Assembly: GCF_009727055.1 (NCBI RefSeq)
Contig: NC_052357.1
Coordinates: forward strand, 16,647,457-16,711,456
Direction: 5' to 3'
Length of the DNA stretch: 64,000 nt
Origin: Benincasa hispida
Lineage: Eukaryota; Streptophyta; Magnoliopsida; Cucurbitales; Cucurbitaceae
Part shown: piece by piece, positions 1 to 11,699 of the stretch
Layout of the letters: the number at the start of each line of letters is the position of its first letter
How positions within the stretch are numbered: position 1 is the first letter of the stretch
The notes under the pieces: generated by a model
The model's database searches: none
What the model was told of the DNA's origin: nothing
Seen by the model: only the letters and a program-made list of their open reading frames with translations
Translations under genes and position numbers: made by a program

Positions 1-934
1 TCACACTTCTTTGCATATTCCATCGAATCTTGGATCATCCCTAGCCAGTAGTAAACGATTCTTTTCAGCTGGAACTATAGCTTTGGTCTATATTGATGCG
101 CGCTACATATCCCAGAATGCACTTCTTCTAAGGCCTTCATTGATTCCTTTTTTCCAAGGCATTGAAGAAAGATCCCTTCCAGGGAGTCACGATATAATAC
201 CCCTTTGTAATAAATGAAGTATGCAACCCTCCTTCGAATCTCGGTTTTATGGTGGGGATTTTCTAGAAGCCTCCCATGCTTGAGGTAATCTATGATGGGT
301 TGCTGCCAGTCTTCTTCATCAATTAAACGAACTGATATCACATTTGTTTCTTCACATGCTGTCTCGATCGGAGGTATAACCCACCTTCGAAAAAGCAATA
401 TATTAAAGGACACATCATCTAGAACCGTCAGGGAATTAGCCAAGTTTGCCAAAGCATCCGCCTTCTTATTATCCGTCTTCAGGACATGCTCTAGTGTCAT
501 GCTTTTGAATTTCTCCATCAACTGTTTGGCATAAATGAAGTAAGGTTCAAGTCATCATGCTTCATATCATACTAAAGTAAGAGCTGATTGATTATCAACT
601 TCGAGTCACTAAAAATCTCTATGTATGACATTGCAATCTCCAAAGCCATTTGGAGGCCGATTATTAAGGCTTGGTATTCGCCAACATTGCTCGAGCACAA
701 CTCAATAAACGTAAAGCTATAAGTCAACATGTGTTTCTCTAGTGAAATGAGGATGATGCTGCCACCGCACCACTTCTCCAGATGCACCTTAAAAAAACAT
801 GATCCAAGGCTCTGTGATTTCTGTGAGGAGAACTTCGCCATAGGCAAGTCTTCACTTAACTTCCAATCTGATGAAATTGGGTGATCCGCCAAGGATTCGG
901 ACAATGCTTGTCCTTTAATCGCCTTTTGCAACAC
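1..934 (-). pseudogene. gypsy RNase H and integrase zinc-binding remnant
   Basis: Two blocks. 572-934 carries a plant-retroelement RNase H segment (GEYQALIIGLQMALEI followed by FSDSKLIINQL). 75-521 carries the RNase H tail (KADALANLANSL), a linker with EEDWQQPIIDYL, and the beginning of the integrase HHCC finger (ALEEVHSGICSAHQ). In an intact element this encodes removal of the RNA template after reverse transcription, and integration. Between the blocks (521-572) the frame is lost by a stop. The integrase catalytic core would lie to the left of the window. Decayed copy with no expected activity. Confidence 0.85.
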
Positions 935-967
935 ATAAACAATATCGTATTGCTAAAGCATGATTGC

Positions 968-2696
968 CTATTTAGCTAAACACCCTGAGATGATTGGCCT
1001 AGAAAGAACGTACTTGATGGGGTTGGCTTTTGCAATTAAACGAACTATAAAGGCTCGCATGTAGTGTCTCAACTTGTCGATAGTGAAGAAGAGTGCAATG
1101 CACATTTTCTCAATAGAAGAATAATTGATTTCAACTCCATTTAAAGTCTTACTTAGGTAGTAGAGGGCTCGCTCTTTTCCCTTCTTTCCCTCTTGTGCCA
1201 ATAATGCTCTCATCGATCTTTCTTGTGCGGCAATGTATAATATCAACGACTTGCCTGCCATAGAAGCACCTAGGACAAGAGGACTAAGCAAGTACCTCTT
1301 TATGCTGTCAAAAGCATTTTGGCAGCCCTTGTCCCATTCAAAATTTTCTCCTTTTCTCATCAGTCTTTGGAAAGGTTGACATCGACCAGCCAAGTTGGAA
1401 ATAAACCTGCGGATGTAAGCCAAGCGCCCCTGAAGACTTTTTAACTCATGTAAACTCTTTGGCCTCAATATTTTCTGAAAGGCATCGATCTTGGATTGAT
1501 CTATCTTGATCCATCAATGCCTCACAATGAAACCAAGAAATTGCTTTGAGGTTACACCGAACGTTCACTTTAGAGGGTTTATCCTCAACTAGTATTTTTG
1601 CATGTGACCAAACACAACTTTCAGACCCGCTAAATGATCTTGTCATTTTTTGGACTTGATCACGAGATCATCCTCATAACATTCTACGTGTTTGTGCAAA
1701 ATATCATCAAATACCTTTTGCATGGCGTGTTGGTAAGTAGTGCCAACATTCTTGAATCTGAAGGGCATTACCTTGTCGCAATATATTCCTATTGGGGTTA
1801 TGAAGGCCGTCATTTCCTCATTAGCAAGAGTCATTCATATTTGATTATACCTCAACGACCCATCCAGAAAGAATAGAGCCTCATGTTTTGTTGTCGTATC
1901 AACCCTGATCTTCATGATGGACAATGAAAAATCATCTTTCAGACACACACTGTTTAGATCACGAAAGTCCACACAAACATGAAGTTGTCCATTATTTTTT
2001 TCTAATTGAGACAATGTTAGCTATCCACGTTGGGTATTTGACTTCATGGATAAACTCTACTTCAATTAACTTATTGACTTCAACTTCCATTTGAAGAATA
2101 TGTTCTGGTCGAAAGCATCACTGAGCTTGCTTAATAGGTCGACATCCTTGTTTGATTTCGAGATGGTGGACTATTACCATCAGATTAAGCCCTGACATTT
2201 CTTTGTATGACCAAGCGAACACGTCCCTGTATTTAGTGAGCAAGCTCATATATTTGCCTTCTTTCTCTTTAAAGAGAGATGCGCTAATGAAAGTTGGGTG
2301 TGGTTCTGCCACTGTGTCCAGATTCACTTCTTTGAGTTTGTCCGCTGTGGACTAACCACCATCCTCCAGACTCAGTGGAGCATCTTCCACTTCCTTTTTG
2401 GCCATATCATCTTTAGATTCTTCGGTGATGGTAATGTGGTGACATGAAGTTTCATCTTCCACCTGTTCTAGACTTCCATTTTGAGAGTTGGTGAAGACAA
2501 CATCGTGCCTCTTTACCTTCAAAAAATATTTGCTTGTGTTTAGAGTGACAGAGGTCTTTCTCTTCATTCGTGAAGGCATGGTATTGTGAATGTCTTTGTT
2601 GCTTCCTACCTCACAAGATGATTTATTGTTCGATGGCCTTTCAGTATCCTTATGGCTGAGGCGCCGCCAGATTGATGCACAAGGTATCAGATCCAT
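968..2696 (-). pseudogene. gypsy reverse transcriptase remnant
   Basis: From high to low coordinates: an acidic pre-RT linker ending in LEDGG (2352-2696), the RT N-terminus with DVFAWSYKEMSGL and RPIKQAQ (2118-2327), the palm region with GIYCDKVMPFRFKN and the catalytic box (1643-1834), then thumb and connection with LQGRLAYIRRFISNLAGRCQ and the RT-RNase H segment LILYIAAQERSMRALLAQEG (968-1468). The catalytic YxDD box reads CYEDDLVIKSKK, where related elements normally have YVDD. The segment between 1834 and 2118 has lost frame. At least four frame breaks make this a pseudogene. Confidence 0.88.
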
Positions 2697-2909
2697 CTTT
2701 CTTATGGCTATATTGGAGATGTCACTGCGAGTTTCTCCCTTGCCCTCTATCTCACTAAAGACATGTTTGCTGAAGTGGTCCTCAACACCTTTGCACTTAA
2801 GGTGATAAAAAATGGGCGTATGAGGTTTTCCTTTGTTTTTATTTGAAACCGCACCTAACCTCTAGAAGGCTGATGGTCGTGCCACCACCAGGGACCGACA
2901 GAAAATCTT

Positions 2910-4508
2910 CTATTCTTCTTTGTTATGTAAAGTCAACCTTCGAAAAGTCGAGCATCGGGTAGATCCAGGGGTCATGCATAGACTTTCTCTCTTTGCTTCC
3001 ATCAAGCTCAATCTCTCAAAGTCCAACGCGTGTGCAACAGACATTTTGATACGGTCGAAGGCTAAGGTTCTTTGATCCTTGCCCTCATTTTCTCCTGCAT
3101 CATAGACTTCTTCTGTAGTTATATGATTGTTGTTGACCACCTTTTCCTTTGCCCTTCTGGTTATGCGAACTGGCTTTGACGATTTATATCCAAGCCCCTT
3201 CCTCGACGCAGATATAGCGTGCCCCTCTTGCAAAAGCTTTTTCTGGGTCGAAGAAAGCTTGGGTTGCTCATAAGTCTTTAAGCTCTTAAACTCGGTGTGA
3301 GTCATGAAGTCATAACCCACCTTTGCCAACATTTTGTAAGCTTTAGGATCGAGTCCATCTTCTATTTGCTTGTCTAGTAGATTTAGCTTTGTCAAGTCCC
3401 CCCTTGTTTTATGGATTTCCTGCTTCATTATTGGCGTGAGTGGTGTAACGAAACTCTCCTTTAAGATTTCAATATCGCCGACTTGTAAACCTTTGGAGCA
3501 TTCTGTAAAAGGTGACTCACTCTTTCTGCGTCTCAAGAAAGGGACATAGCGTAAAATCGGAGGATTTGGAGCCTTTTCATCCTTCGAAATCGGTGTTTCT
3601 CCAATGCTAGTGGATGTCTTATTTCTTCTTGAGCTGGAGGTTCGTGCCTTGTTGCACGTTTCTTTCTCGGTATCTACTTGTGACTTTAGCCTTGATTCAT
3701 TTGTTTCCCTTATAAGTGGAGCCACTGCGGGCATTGCATCACCAACACACTCACTCTTCAAATAAAACTTCGCATATGCGAAGTGAGATTCAACTTTTAA
3801 AAATGGATTAGAGTTTGCTTCAACTTTCTTAATCCCATCCTGATAGAACTGGAAACATTGATGCAACGTCAAGGTTATCACACTATTTTCGTGAATCAAA
3901 GGGCGTCCTAGTAGCAACTTATAGGTCGTCTTCGAATCTATAACATGAAACAATGTGTCAAACTTCAGATCACTAATGAGGATTTCTAAGCGTATCATGC
4001 GTATCGCCCTTTGGCTGCCTTGGTTGAAACCTTGAGTTACCAACTTGTTATTCGATAATTCTTCCATGAGGATGCCCAATTGTTTCATAGTCGTCATAGG
4101 TATATTGACAGTTGATCCATTATCGATGAGAATTCAACCGTCTCTCTGCTCTCGAATGTATCCCGAGACGTACAAAGTCCTATTGTGCAACTTTGATCCC
4201 AACAGTAGATCTTCATCTGAAAAATCTATGGACATACATCCCAAGGCATACACAGTAGAGGTCAGTACAACAGATATGTTGGATTCTAACAATGCGTCGA
4301 TGAGGGCCATCTTGGTTTTTTGAGGGAGTGACAATAGGTCATCTATGTTGAACGATGGTAAGTATTTTGATCCTTCCGTCATCTTCGATGAACCTAGAGG
4401 GATATGCTCTTCCTCTGCAGTGCCGACAATATGACATGCAACAACCTCTGGCGTTTTTCTCGAACCGTTGCCATAGAAGTTCTTCGAAGGGAAATCTCCT
4501 AACGTCAC
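2910..4508 (-). pseudogene. gypsy aspartic protease and pre-RT linker remnant
   Basis: 4134-4508 contains the segment before the protease (LPSFNIDDLLSLPQKTKMALIDAL). 2910-4097 is the longest open frame of the element (395 codons). It begins with the C-terminal half of a retropepsin-like fold (FDTLFHVIDSKTTYKLLLGRPLIHE, here broken as IDSKTTYKLLLGRPLIHE), followed by a long charged linker that continues toward the RT. The short interval 4098-4133, which should hold the catalytic Asp region, is out of frame relative to the two ORFs. The role in an intact element is polyprotein processing. Confidence 0.8.
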
Positions 4509-5146
4509 CTATCACCTGGTTTGAGGGAAGTCCTCATCTTCCTCCTCAACAAGCTTGGGCTTCTGAGCCTTCTTTTTTTCCTTCCTTTTCTGAGTCTTGC
4601 TTCCTCTTTTATAACTCCGATAGGAGCGCAACTCTTTTTGGGTAGGGCTTGGCTTTCTCTTCTTTCAGTGCATTATAAGAATCTAGCCTTCGTCATTATC
4701 TCTATCAACGTTTTCTTCCCTATTTTGAAAATTAGTGACTTGGATCTTTTGCTAAAACCGTACAACCGTAGGTTCGAGTGTCCCAAACTGAATCAAGCTC
4801 TCTCTTTCATCATAACATATAATCGATATCGAAGCGCTTAGAGTTACTACCACTGCGACGCGATTTTTTTTAGCAACCTTATCTAAGTCTACCTCAATCT
4901 TCCTCTGTCAAGCCAACCTTAGGATTAGCTTCTTTAGCACAAACCATGTTTTGACTGGGTGGCTAACGACCCTGTGATGCTTGCATTAGTTCGGATCATC
5001 TACCTTCCCTGCTTGTTCTAGTCATTTACATTCTGGTAGCTGGACAAGCTACATTTCTAGTCACTCGAGCACATCTGTGATATCAGAGTCAGGAAACGGA
5101 TAGACTTTTTCCTACCTCTCTTTCAATGTCAGTCGGTGTCTTTCAC

Positions 5147-6387
5147 CTACATCGTCTTTCTTTTCAATTTTCCTTTTCTTTCTTTTCGAAGAAACTTCAG
5201 CAGGGTCACATTAACAACCATTGATTCCTTTTCAGTGCCTTTCACAATCTTCTTAGCGCCCTCTATCTCATTCTTATCCCTCTTCATCTCAGGGATCAGG
5301 AAATCCTTCATTCCCCTATTGGCGATGCTTAACTTCATATCATGGGCGTGAGTCGCCAATTATTCAAACATACGTGGCTTGATTTCCTGCAGAATATAGA
5401 GAAGTCCCCAGTGCATATCTTGGGTGCACATTTCTATAGTAGACAGTTCGATGGGTTGGTCTTTGCAGTTCAGACTCAGAGCTCTCCATCGGTTAATGTA
5501 GTCGATGACTGGCTTCTTTTTCTGTTGCTTGGAATTTGTCAACTTCATCATGCTGACAGTGTGTTTGGTGCTGTAGAAATGGTTCAAAAATTCCCTCTAA
5601 AGCTGCTTCCAACTATCGATTGCCTCAAGCTCTAAGTCAGTGTACTAGTCGAAAGTGTTTCCTTTGAGGGTTTTGACAAACTCTTTGACTAGCAGATCTC
5701 CTCTAGTTCCCACGTTTTCGCTTGTCTCCACAAAGTGGGCAATGTATTGTATCGAGTTGCCCTTTTCGTCGAATTGTTGGAACTTCAAGGGTTGGTACCC
5801 AACAGGCATTCTCAAGCTGTCAATTTTCTGGGTGTACGACTTGGAATACATAAAAGAGGTCTGAGCCCTTATGGAAGTCATGATCATATCCTATAGTTGT
5901 TAGAGAGAGAAGCAACAAAAGCTGATTGTTGCGATTGATTTTTCTGCAGCACGGTTTTTCCTTTGTGATTTGCTTTGACAGCAAAAGATAGACTTGATTC
6001 AGTAGCTTCTCGAGACTGCATCTGTTCTCTCAAGGTAGAAATTTCATGATCTCACTCCTCAACGACCTTCATCAAAAAGTTTATCTTTCTTTCCATTTTT
6101 GTCATGGCCGCCTCGACTGTTACGTCCACCATCATGACAGAAATCACATCTTTGTGTGATTCCCTTTTTGACTTGCTGGAGGCAGAAATAGGGTTGTCAA
6201 ACAAGGGATTCTCCTTGATGAAAATCCTGCCTTTAGAAGATTTTGTCATCTGCCTCGGGATGTTGTGTGCAATGATGGAACCTTGCTTTTGCTCTTGTAT
6301 CACCTCCTTTGAACGACTATGGGTGACAGGTCCCGTGTAGAAGTCGCTTGCAGTAGTTACCTTAGATGAAACTTTCTTTGATGCTAT
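5147..6387 (-). pseudogene. gypsy gag (capsid) remnant
   Basis: The N-terminal part (about 6052-6387) contains FYTGPVTHSRSKEVIQEQK and MERKINFLMKVVEE. The capsid part lies in 5645-5887 (GYQPLKFQQFDEKGNS, HFVETSENVGTRGDLLVK) and 5360-5587 (TVSMMKLTNSKQ, VIDYINRWRALSLNCK, MHWGLLYILQEIKPR). It is then followed by a basic tail (5147-5359). The natural start near 6385-6387 reads ATA instead of ATG in the frame leading into ASKKVSSK, so the start codon looks lost. Several stops separate the blocks. Gag forms the virus-like particle in active copies; this one is inactive. Confidence 0.85.
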
Positions 6388-6669
6388 TGATTTGTTTGGA
6401 TGTTAAGAGAGAGATGAGAGGTTGAGATATCCCACCAGACATGCCAATTTGTTTGCATGAGGTTTCTAGAGAAACTTGTTTCGTGAAGTTGAACTTGTGT
6501 TTGTGTTGGTGCAGATGTTGATTTGATGGTTGCGGTTCGATCTCTAACACTTGATCTTCTGGTTCTCTCAAAGTTGAATGCATGCGCTTCATTGAAGAAG
6601 CGAAGTACATGACATTCTTGAGATCAAAGTCTTGGAAAAGTCTTTTTCTTTCTTCAGGATGACTTGTGT

Positions 6670-6707
6670 CTGTCTCTTATACACATCTAGATGTGTATAA
6701 GAGACAG
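6670..6707. other. Nextera mate-pair junction adapter (two Tn5 mosaic ends)
   Basis: A perfect 38-bp palindrome: CTGTCTCTTATACACATCT followed directly by AGATGTGTATAAGAGACAG. This is the engineered Tn5 mosaic end in both orientations, exactly the circularisation junction used in Nextera mate-pair libraries. It is not native plant sequence. It lies between gypsy leader sequence on the left and gypsy LTR U3 sequence on the right, so the join across it is suspect. Confidence 0.98.
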
Positions 6708-7112
6708 GCCCTAGCCCTTGGGCCTAATTAGTTGGACTTGGGTTTGATTAGTCCATAGGCCTCACTCTCGAACTCAATTAGTTGAGCTTGGGCTTGATTA
6801 GTCCATGAGCCTGCCCTTTGGGCCTAATTAACTGGACTTAGACCTAATTTGGCATTTGGATTTTTATTTTTTTATTCAATTGGACTTTAGTCCAAATAAT
6901 AATATCAAATTAGATTGAACTAATTTTATTCCATCCAAAGATCATGATGAAAACACGTGGCATCATCGGAATTTGCCAATTTATGTCTTCAATTTCAATT
7001 TGAGACACACATCAACTCCTAATTGATCGAAAATTGAATGTTTTGGAATTTTGTGGTTAATTTAGGGAATGATGTGGCAACTTGTGATTGACCAAAAATT
7101 TACCCTTCAACA
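6708..7112 (-). repeat. Partial 5' LTR of the gypsy element (U3 side)
   Basis: On the minus strand it starts TGTTGAAGGG at 7112 and runs to the adapter at 6708. It contains repeated gggcctaattagttgg-type stretches. About 300 bp of it are recognisable in inverse orientation at about 15060-15320, where the sequence continues into a TATA box (15319-15328). The left copy stops at the adapter just before the corresponding TATA region, so the rest of U3, R and U5 are missing here. Confidence 0.7.
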
Positions 7113-7869
7113 GCTGTAGTTTTTATTCTTTGCTACAATATTTACTATTTCCTTCTCGAACTAAAATAATTTATACCTCAAACACATACTATTATAACTC
7201 AAACTAAAATAATCTTCAAACTAAAATAATCTACATCCCAAACGCAAACTATTATAACTCAACTATAAAAACCTAGGCCTATAATAACCAACTCTTTGCC
7301 TCAAACGATCTCTTAGGGTGTGTTTGGAATACATTTTCAAGTGTTTGATTTTTTTTAAAAAAAAGTCATTTTGAAATAAATTGAATTATTTGGCAACCAT
7401 TTAAAATAGTTTTTCAAGTATATTTTAATCCCTTTTTATAAAAAATATTCTTGATGTAAATTTGCGGATATTGTTGAGCAATAATATCAACAAATGTCCT
7501 TTTACTTGGTGGCTGGACATGCACTGCTTGGCTTTGATCTGATTCCTTGATGACTAGAAATTTTATTTGCTGTTATCATTGAGTTAACACTTTTAATAAA
7601 ATTATCAATGCCATTGAATAATTCTAAAAATAATATTAAAAGAAATGTTTTTGCACTTTTTATATAAGTAAAAATTCTTATCATTTATCTTACCAATTAC
7701 ATTAGCAGTATTTTATTGTTTTCTATATTTCATTATTTTGAACGATGTAATAGAAATATTAAATTTTATGTTGATATCAAACTTATGGATATATGAAATG
7801 ATGAATAGGAATGTTAATAAAAACTGAGTACTTTACATTTATTGAATGAGAAATTTTGAACCAACCACA
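7113..7869. other. AT-rich non-coding spacer with MITE-like sequence
   Basis: No gene seen. 7113-7320 has repeated aactaaaataat and ctattataactc phrases, ending in ttagggtgtgtttggaa. That string is typical of terminal inverted repeats of plant hAT/Harbinger-type MITEs, but I cannot find a convincing partner end. The remainder is AT-rich and runs to the CACTA terminus. Confidence 0.45.
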
Positions 7870-8225
7870 CACTAGAAGAATTTTGGGTTTTAATGTCGGT
7901 TTTAAATCGACATTCAAGGGCTTTAATGTCGGTTGACAACAAACATTAAAGATAGTGTTATTAAAGCCCTTTAATGTCAGTTGCCTTTAATATTGATTTT
8001 AAACCGACATTAAAGGGCTTTAATAATACAGTCTTCAATGTCAGTTTCAACAGACATTAAAGGTCTTTCAATGTCGGTTGCAACCAACAGTAAAGACCTT
8101 TAAATGAATTTTCCAACCGACATTAAAGGGCATCAATGTCGGTTGCAACCGACACTAAAACTCTTTAATGTCGGTTGCAACTAAAGACCAAGAATCAAAT
8201 GAAACCCTCTAAACCGACATTGAAG
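7870..8225. repeat. CACTA subterminal repeat array (left end)
   Basis: Terminal repeat followed by about a dozen alternating copies of TTTAATGTCGGTT and AACCGACATTAAA, many arranged as inverted pairs. Such arrays are the binding sites for the TNPA-like protein in characterised En/Spm elements; that role is inferred here. Confidence 0.85.
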
Positions 8226-8852
8226 CTCAGAATCTGTCCGTTTCATTAATTATTGTCCTTTTTTTAAAAAAATTCCGTTGTCGAATCCATTTTTCGGTCA
8301 AGAAGTTAAAAACAAAATTTTATATCTCGTGTTGGGTCAGAAAATGTTCGTCATTGTTTTTTATTAAAAAGTAAAAAAAAATTTGCATGGCAAGCCATCA
8401 ATATTTGTCTTCCACCTAAGAATTTATCCACAAACAAGAATCAATATTTCCAATCCATTACATATACTCATCAAAATATGAAATAAATACACTAGTCATC
8501 AAAATTTGCATAACAGTAACAAACTTTCATATAATACTTACACCAAGTCATCATTTCTCTCATTCACAGATATCAATTAGTACTAATTCCATGAATACTT
8601 AACACCAAATACCCCATGAACACAAAAATATTATGCATAAATCTTCCAATAAATAGATCATGGTTAGATAAAATTGATTTCATTCTAAGCTAGCATTTAC
8701 ATTATATTGAGACAAAAAACAAGAATTACATCCTTACACAAATTGGCCAACAAAACTTGCCCTTAGGTATATGCATTTTTTGTATTAAACTACAAAGAGG
8801 AAAAAAAAAAGATAAATTCAACATAAGTTTACGTCCATTTATTAAATTAAAG

Positions 8853-9794
8853 CTAGTATATAAAAATAAATAATTTACGTACGAGGCTAGTAATGGGTGT
8901 AGTAGGATTATGCACTATTTCGTGTATATACTTTTGCACATAATGCCCGCATCCTACAGAATCTAATTGACGGGGGCACTGCATATAAAGAAATTGAACA
9001 CAATTATTCTTATGTTCAAATGAACATACATTGTGAAAAAATGAATGCAAATTTACCTTTACAGGTTTCCATTTTAGAGAAGACCGATGGTGTTAGAGAT
9101 CATGCTTGCCATGTTTTCAATCCACTAAATAGTTTGAAAACATGAGTTAAAATATAAATACTTCAATTAAGAGCTAAGAAAGTTCAATTACACTTACATA
9201 TTTATAATTCCATGAAAATCCTCTTGAACCTTACTTCGAAGAGAGTCCAAAACATATACAAAATTTTCTTGTAGATTGATTACAATCAATATCCAACAAT
9301 AACTATAATAAGCAACAATTTTGAAATATTAGTACGTATATAATGCAAATTAAAAATAATCTAAGAACTTGTATTTACTTACTCTGTGTTATTTATATGG
9401 AATAAGGACTAATTGGTCTAAATTAGCCAATTCTAGTTGATTGGCTAAATTTCTAGATTGAATATCTTGAGACTTCACGTGGCAATATTCTTGCTTGATC
9501 AATTATAAAAAAAACTTCTTCGTAATATCACAACAGCATTCATCCCAAAGATACCTAAACAAAGTAAAATTTATTATTTAAACATGAAACAAAGTATACA
9601 TGAATGAATCTAGATGAATAATACTTACGCAATGATGTCAAAATACACATGTAGCCTATTTCAACCATATTGCAATATTGGATCAGATCGTCGCGACCTA
9701 AATAAATAAATTTGTCTCTTCCAAATATATGCTCGTCCAAAGTGATACGGATCATGTCTACATCGTTGACGTTATGCATGACATGTCCGTTCAA
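8853..9794 (-). pseudogene. CACTA-borne Ulp1/C48 cysteine protease domain
   Basis: 8853-9050 encodes a segment with QLDSVGCGHYVQKYI, matching the C48 (Ulp1/SUMO protease) active-site block in which a conserved Q lies before D/S and the catalytic Cys sits in the CG pair. 9555-9794 encodes an upstream block (IYLGRDDLIQYCNMVEIGYM) of the kind found just N-terminal to the protease domain in plant CACTA proteins. The intervening 9051-9554 is AT-rich and probably intronic plus decayed exon; I could not locate the catalytic His there with confidence. It continues the same minus-strand gene as the Transposase_24/DUF8039 exons to its right. Protease fusions of this sort are common in plant CACTA (and MULE) elements; their cellular targets are not established. 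Confidence 0.7.
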
Positions 9795-9919
9795 TAGTTT
9801 GATGGTACCATTAGCGTCAATATATTTGGAGGACTGGCTGAAACTCTTAATTGTTGAATGGTCCTACCATAACCAAAGTTACACAAATTCAAAGTAGGAA
9901 AAATAATAAATAACCAAAC

Positions 9920-11509
9920 TCATATACTGAAAAAGAGACATACTTTTCTCTCGTCAACCTTAACTACAAGTTTATGAGTCCATTTTACGAAGTTGCCCAT
10001 TGCTTGATTTAAGGACTCTTTACCCTTCACAGGAATTGGTATAGGCAAATCTTCTCCAATGACAGTGTCATTTAGAACTTTAATAGTTAAGCATGACACA
10101 TCATCATCAAATGCTGTGGCTACTGTAACCATATTATTTATAGTTCCTATAACCAAGTGGCATGGTGTCCCCTTAACAAATTTAAAAGAACTCACGTCAC
10201 CATGGTTAAGCACGTACAATATGATTAAAATTTAAAAGTCAGAACAAATAAATTACCTCCAAATATTCTTTAGGCATCTTCTCAGTATCTTCTTCTTCAG
10301 ATGCACTTAGTGCAATACTTCCAACAGATGATTTAGACTTATTAGATTGTCTGTTGTGAGTTCTTTCTCTTGACATTTTACCATGTCGAACATTTTTTTT
10401 TCACTAGAGCCTCCTTCATTTTCTTGGTTCATTGAGGACTTTGGTTTTACTAATTTGAAATATTGGGAATGGGAAACAAAATCACCCATTCCTCTAACAT
10501 GTCCCCAATGTTCCTCTGTGCCCAATGCTTTGGTCAAAATATCTTCACCTTCATAGACTTCAGCCAATTTATCCTATAAAATATATTACATTTTTCACAC
10601 AATATCTATATCATCATAAGTTCCAAACATTATATATATGCCATCTTAAACTTTGCACAATATAAACTTACAATCCGATTGGCACAGTCTCGAGTAGCTT
10701 CATTAAAGTATTCATTATTTTTTCCTTTTCTTGCTTCTTTCCATAAAGTCGCTCGATAAGAAGGATCATTCGATAGGTTCTACGTGAACATACATATTTA
10801 ATTAGCATAAACATATTAGAATAAAAGATTTAATTGAAGTTGAAAAACTCACTAATTTTTGGGGCAAGATTCGTATAAACCTTTCGAGAAATGTGATGAT
10901 TATATACACATTTCGCACGTCTTTCTTTTTGAAGACGACTGATTTCCTATACAACAAATCTAGTTGAAGTTACCTATCAAAACAATGATAATGTTGACAT
11001 TTAATTTATTGTGAATGACTTACATCCCATTCTTCACTCAATCGTTCATTGACGAATGATGTCCACTGATCTTGCTCTATATGAGAATATTGTTGGGGAG
11101 GAAATTGCAAGACCGAGGGTTCATCCTTAAATGGAAGTATGAACTTTTGAGTCAATCTTGAAAGTCCGAAACTTCCTAGATGCAGACATGAGTATACAAT
11201 GTTTGGACTTAGAGTCCACATCGAATGACATCTACACAATGAAAAAAATAGTTAAACAATAATCTAATAAACTACTATGCACATGAATTAAAATTTTAGA
11301 AAACATACCGCTACACAATCAAAAAGTTTGTCTTTTAAATGGTTTGAAACTTTTTTCCAAGAATTATACGTTATAGGTACTTTTCGTCGAACACAAACTC
11401 CTATATAACTTTGCATCTTCTTTGCTCCAAATCCAATTGGTTGACCATGTTCATTATAATCAATGGTCAACCGTTGCCCAGATGTTCTTATTATTGCCAA
11501 CTCAGACAT
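9920..11509 (-). pseudogene. CACTA Transposase_24 (Ptta/En/Spm) plus DUF8039 gene, several exons
   Basis: Minus-strand exon-like blocks, in order: 11288-11509 (IGFGAKKMQSYIGVCVRRKVP, then TYNSWKKVSNHLKD), 11006-11239 (IEQDQWTSFVNERLSEEW), about 10850-10950 (NVYNHHISRK), about 10680-10790 (YRATLWKEARKGKNNEYFN), 10307-10567 (LGTEEHWGHVRGMGDFVS), and 9920-10219 (TPCHLVIGTINNMVTVATAF, LPIPIPVKGKE). The first five match the plant Ptta/En/Spm transposase family (Transposase_24). The last matches the DUF8039 domain that follows it. The blocks are separated by AT-rich, intron-sized gaps. The blocks are rather well preserved, but the exact splice sites were not resolved. Confidence 0.72.
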
Positions 11510-11648
11510 TTTAGTTAGGCACGTGGAATACTTATTCTGCTATGTTTTTCTAGGATATATTTCTATCATCCTCGCTGCTACTTGTTGAATTTTCCATGTC
11601 AATCTACAAAAAAAAAAAAAAAAAAATTATTCACAGTAAATGACATAC

Positions 11649-11686
11649 CTGTCTCTTATACACATCTAGATGTGTATAAGAGACAG
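11649..11686. other. Second Nextera mate-pair junction adapter
   Basis: Identical to the 38-bp double mosaic end at 6670-6707. It is flanked on both sides by the same 14-bp string AGTAAATGACATAC (11635-11648 and 11699-11712). The flanks probably come from overlapping copies of one locus, joined through an untrimmed adapter-containing read. Confidence 0.98.
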
Positions 11687-11699
11687 ATATAAAACCATA

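Larger units (their letters stand above)
1..7112 (-). mobile_element. Ty3/gypsy LTR retrotransposon, minus strand, truncated by window start
   Basis: Read on the minus strand from high to low coordinates, the remnants follow the order LTR, gag, protease region, reverse transcriptase, RNase H, integrase zinc finger, which is the Ty3/gypsy gene order. The LTR start is TGTTGAAGGG at 7112. The gag and pol text closely resembles a gypsy polyprotein I know as very common in melon and cucumber genomes (recognition, not a search). The coding region is broken into many short ORFs by stops and frameshifts, so the copy is dead. Integrase continues beyond position 1. A sequencing adapter at 6670-6707 interrupts the LTR-to-gag transition, so the 5' LTR promoter, primer site and leader are not reliably represented. 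Confidence 0.9.

Noticed and set aside
1634..1876. Plus-strand frames across the first 6 kb
   Set aside because: Antisense shadows of the minus-strand gypsy coding sequence.
6670..6707. Perfect 38-bp palindrome as a natural hairpin, terminator or MITE
   Set aside because: It is exactly the engineered Tn5 mosaic end in both orientations, repeated identically at 11649.
7870..8225. Regularly repeated short palindromic units resembling a CRISPR array
   Set aside because: Units alternate orientation, vary in sequence and spacing, and lie at a CACTA terminus in a plant genome; they are subterminal repeats.
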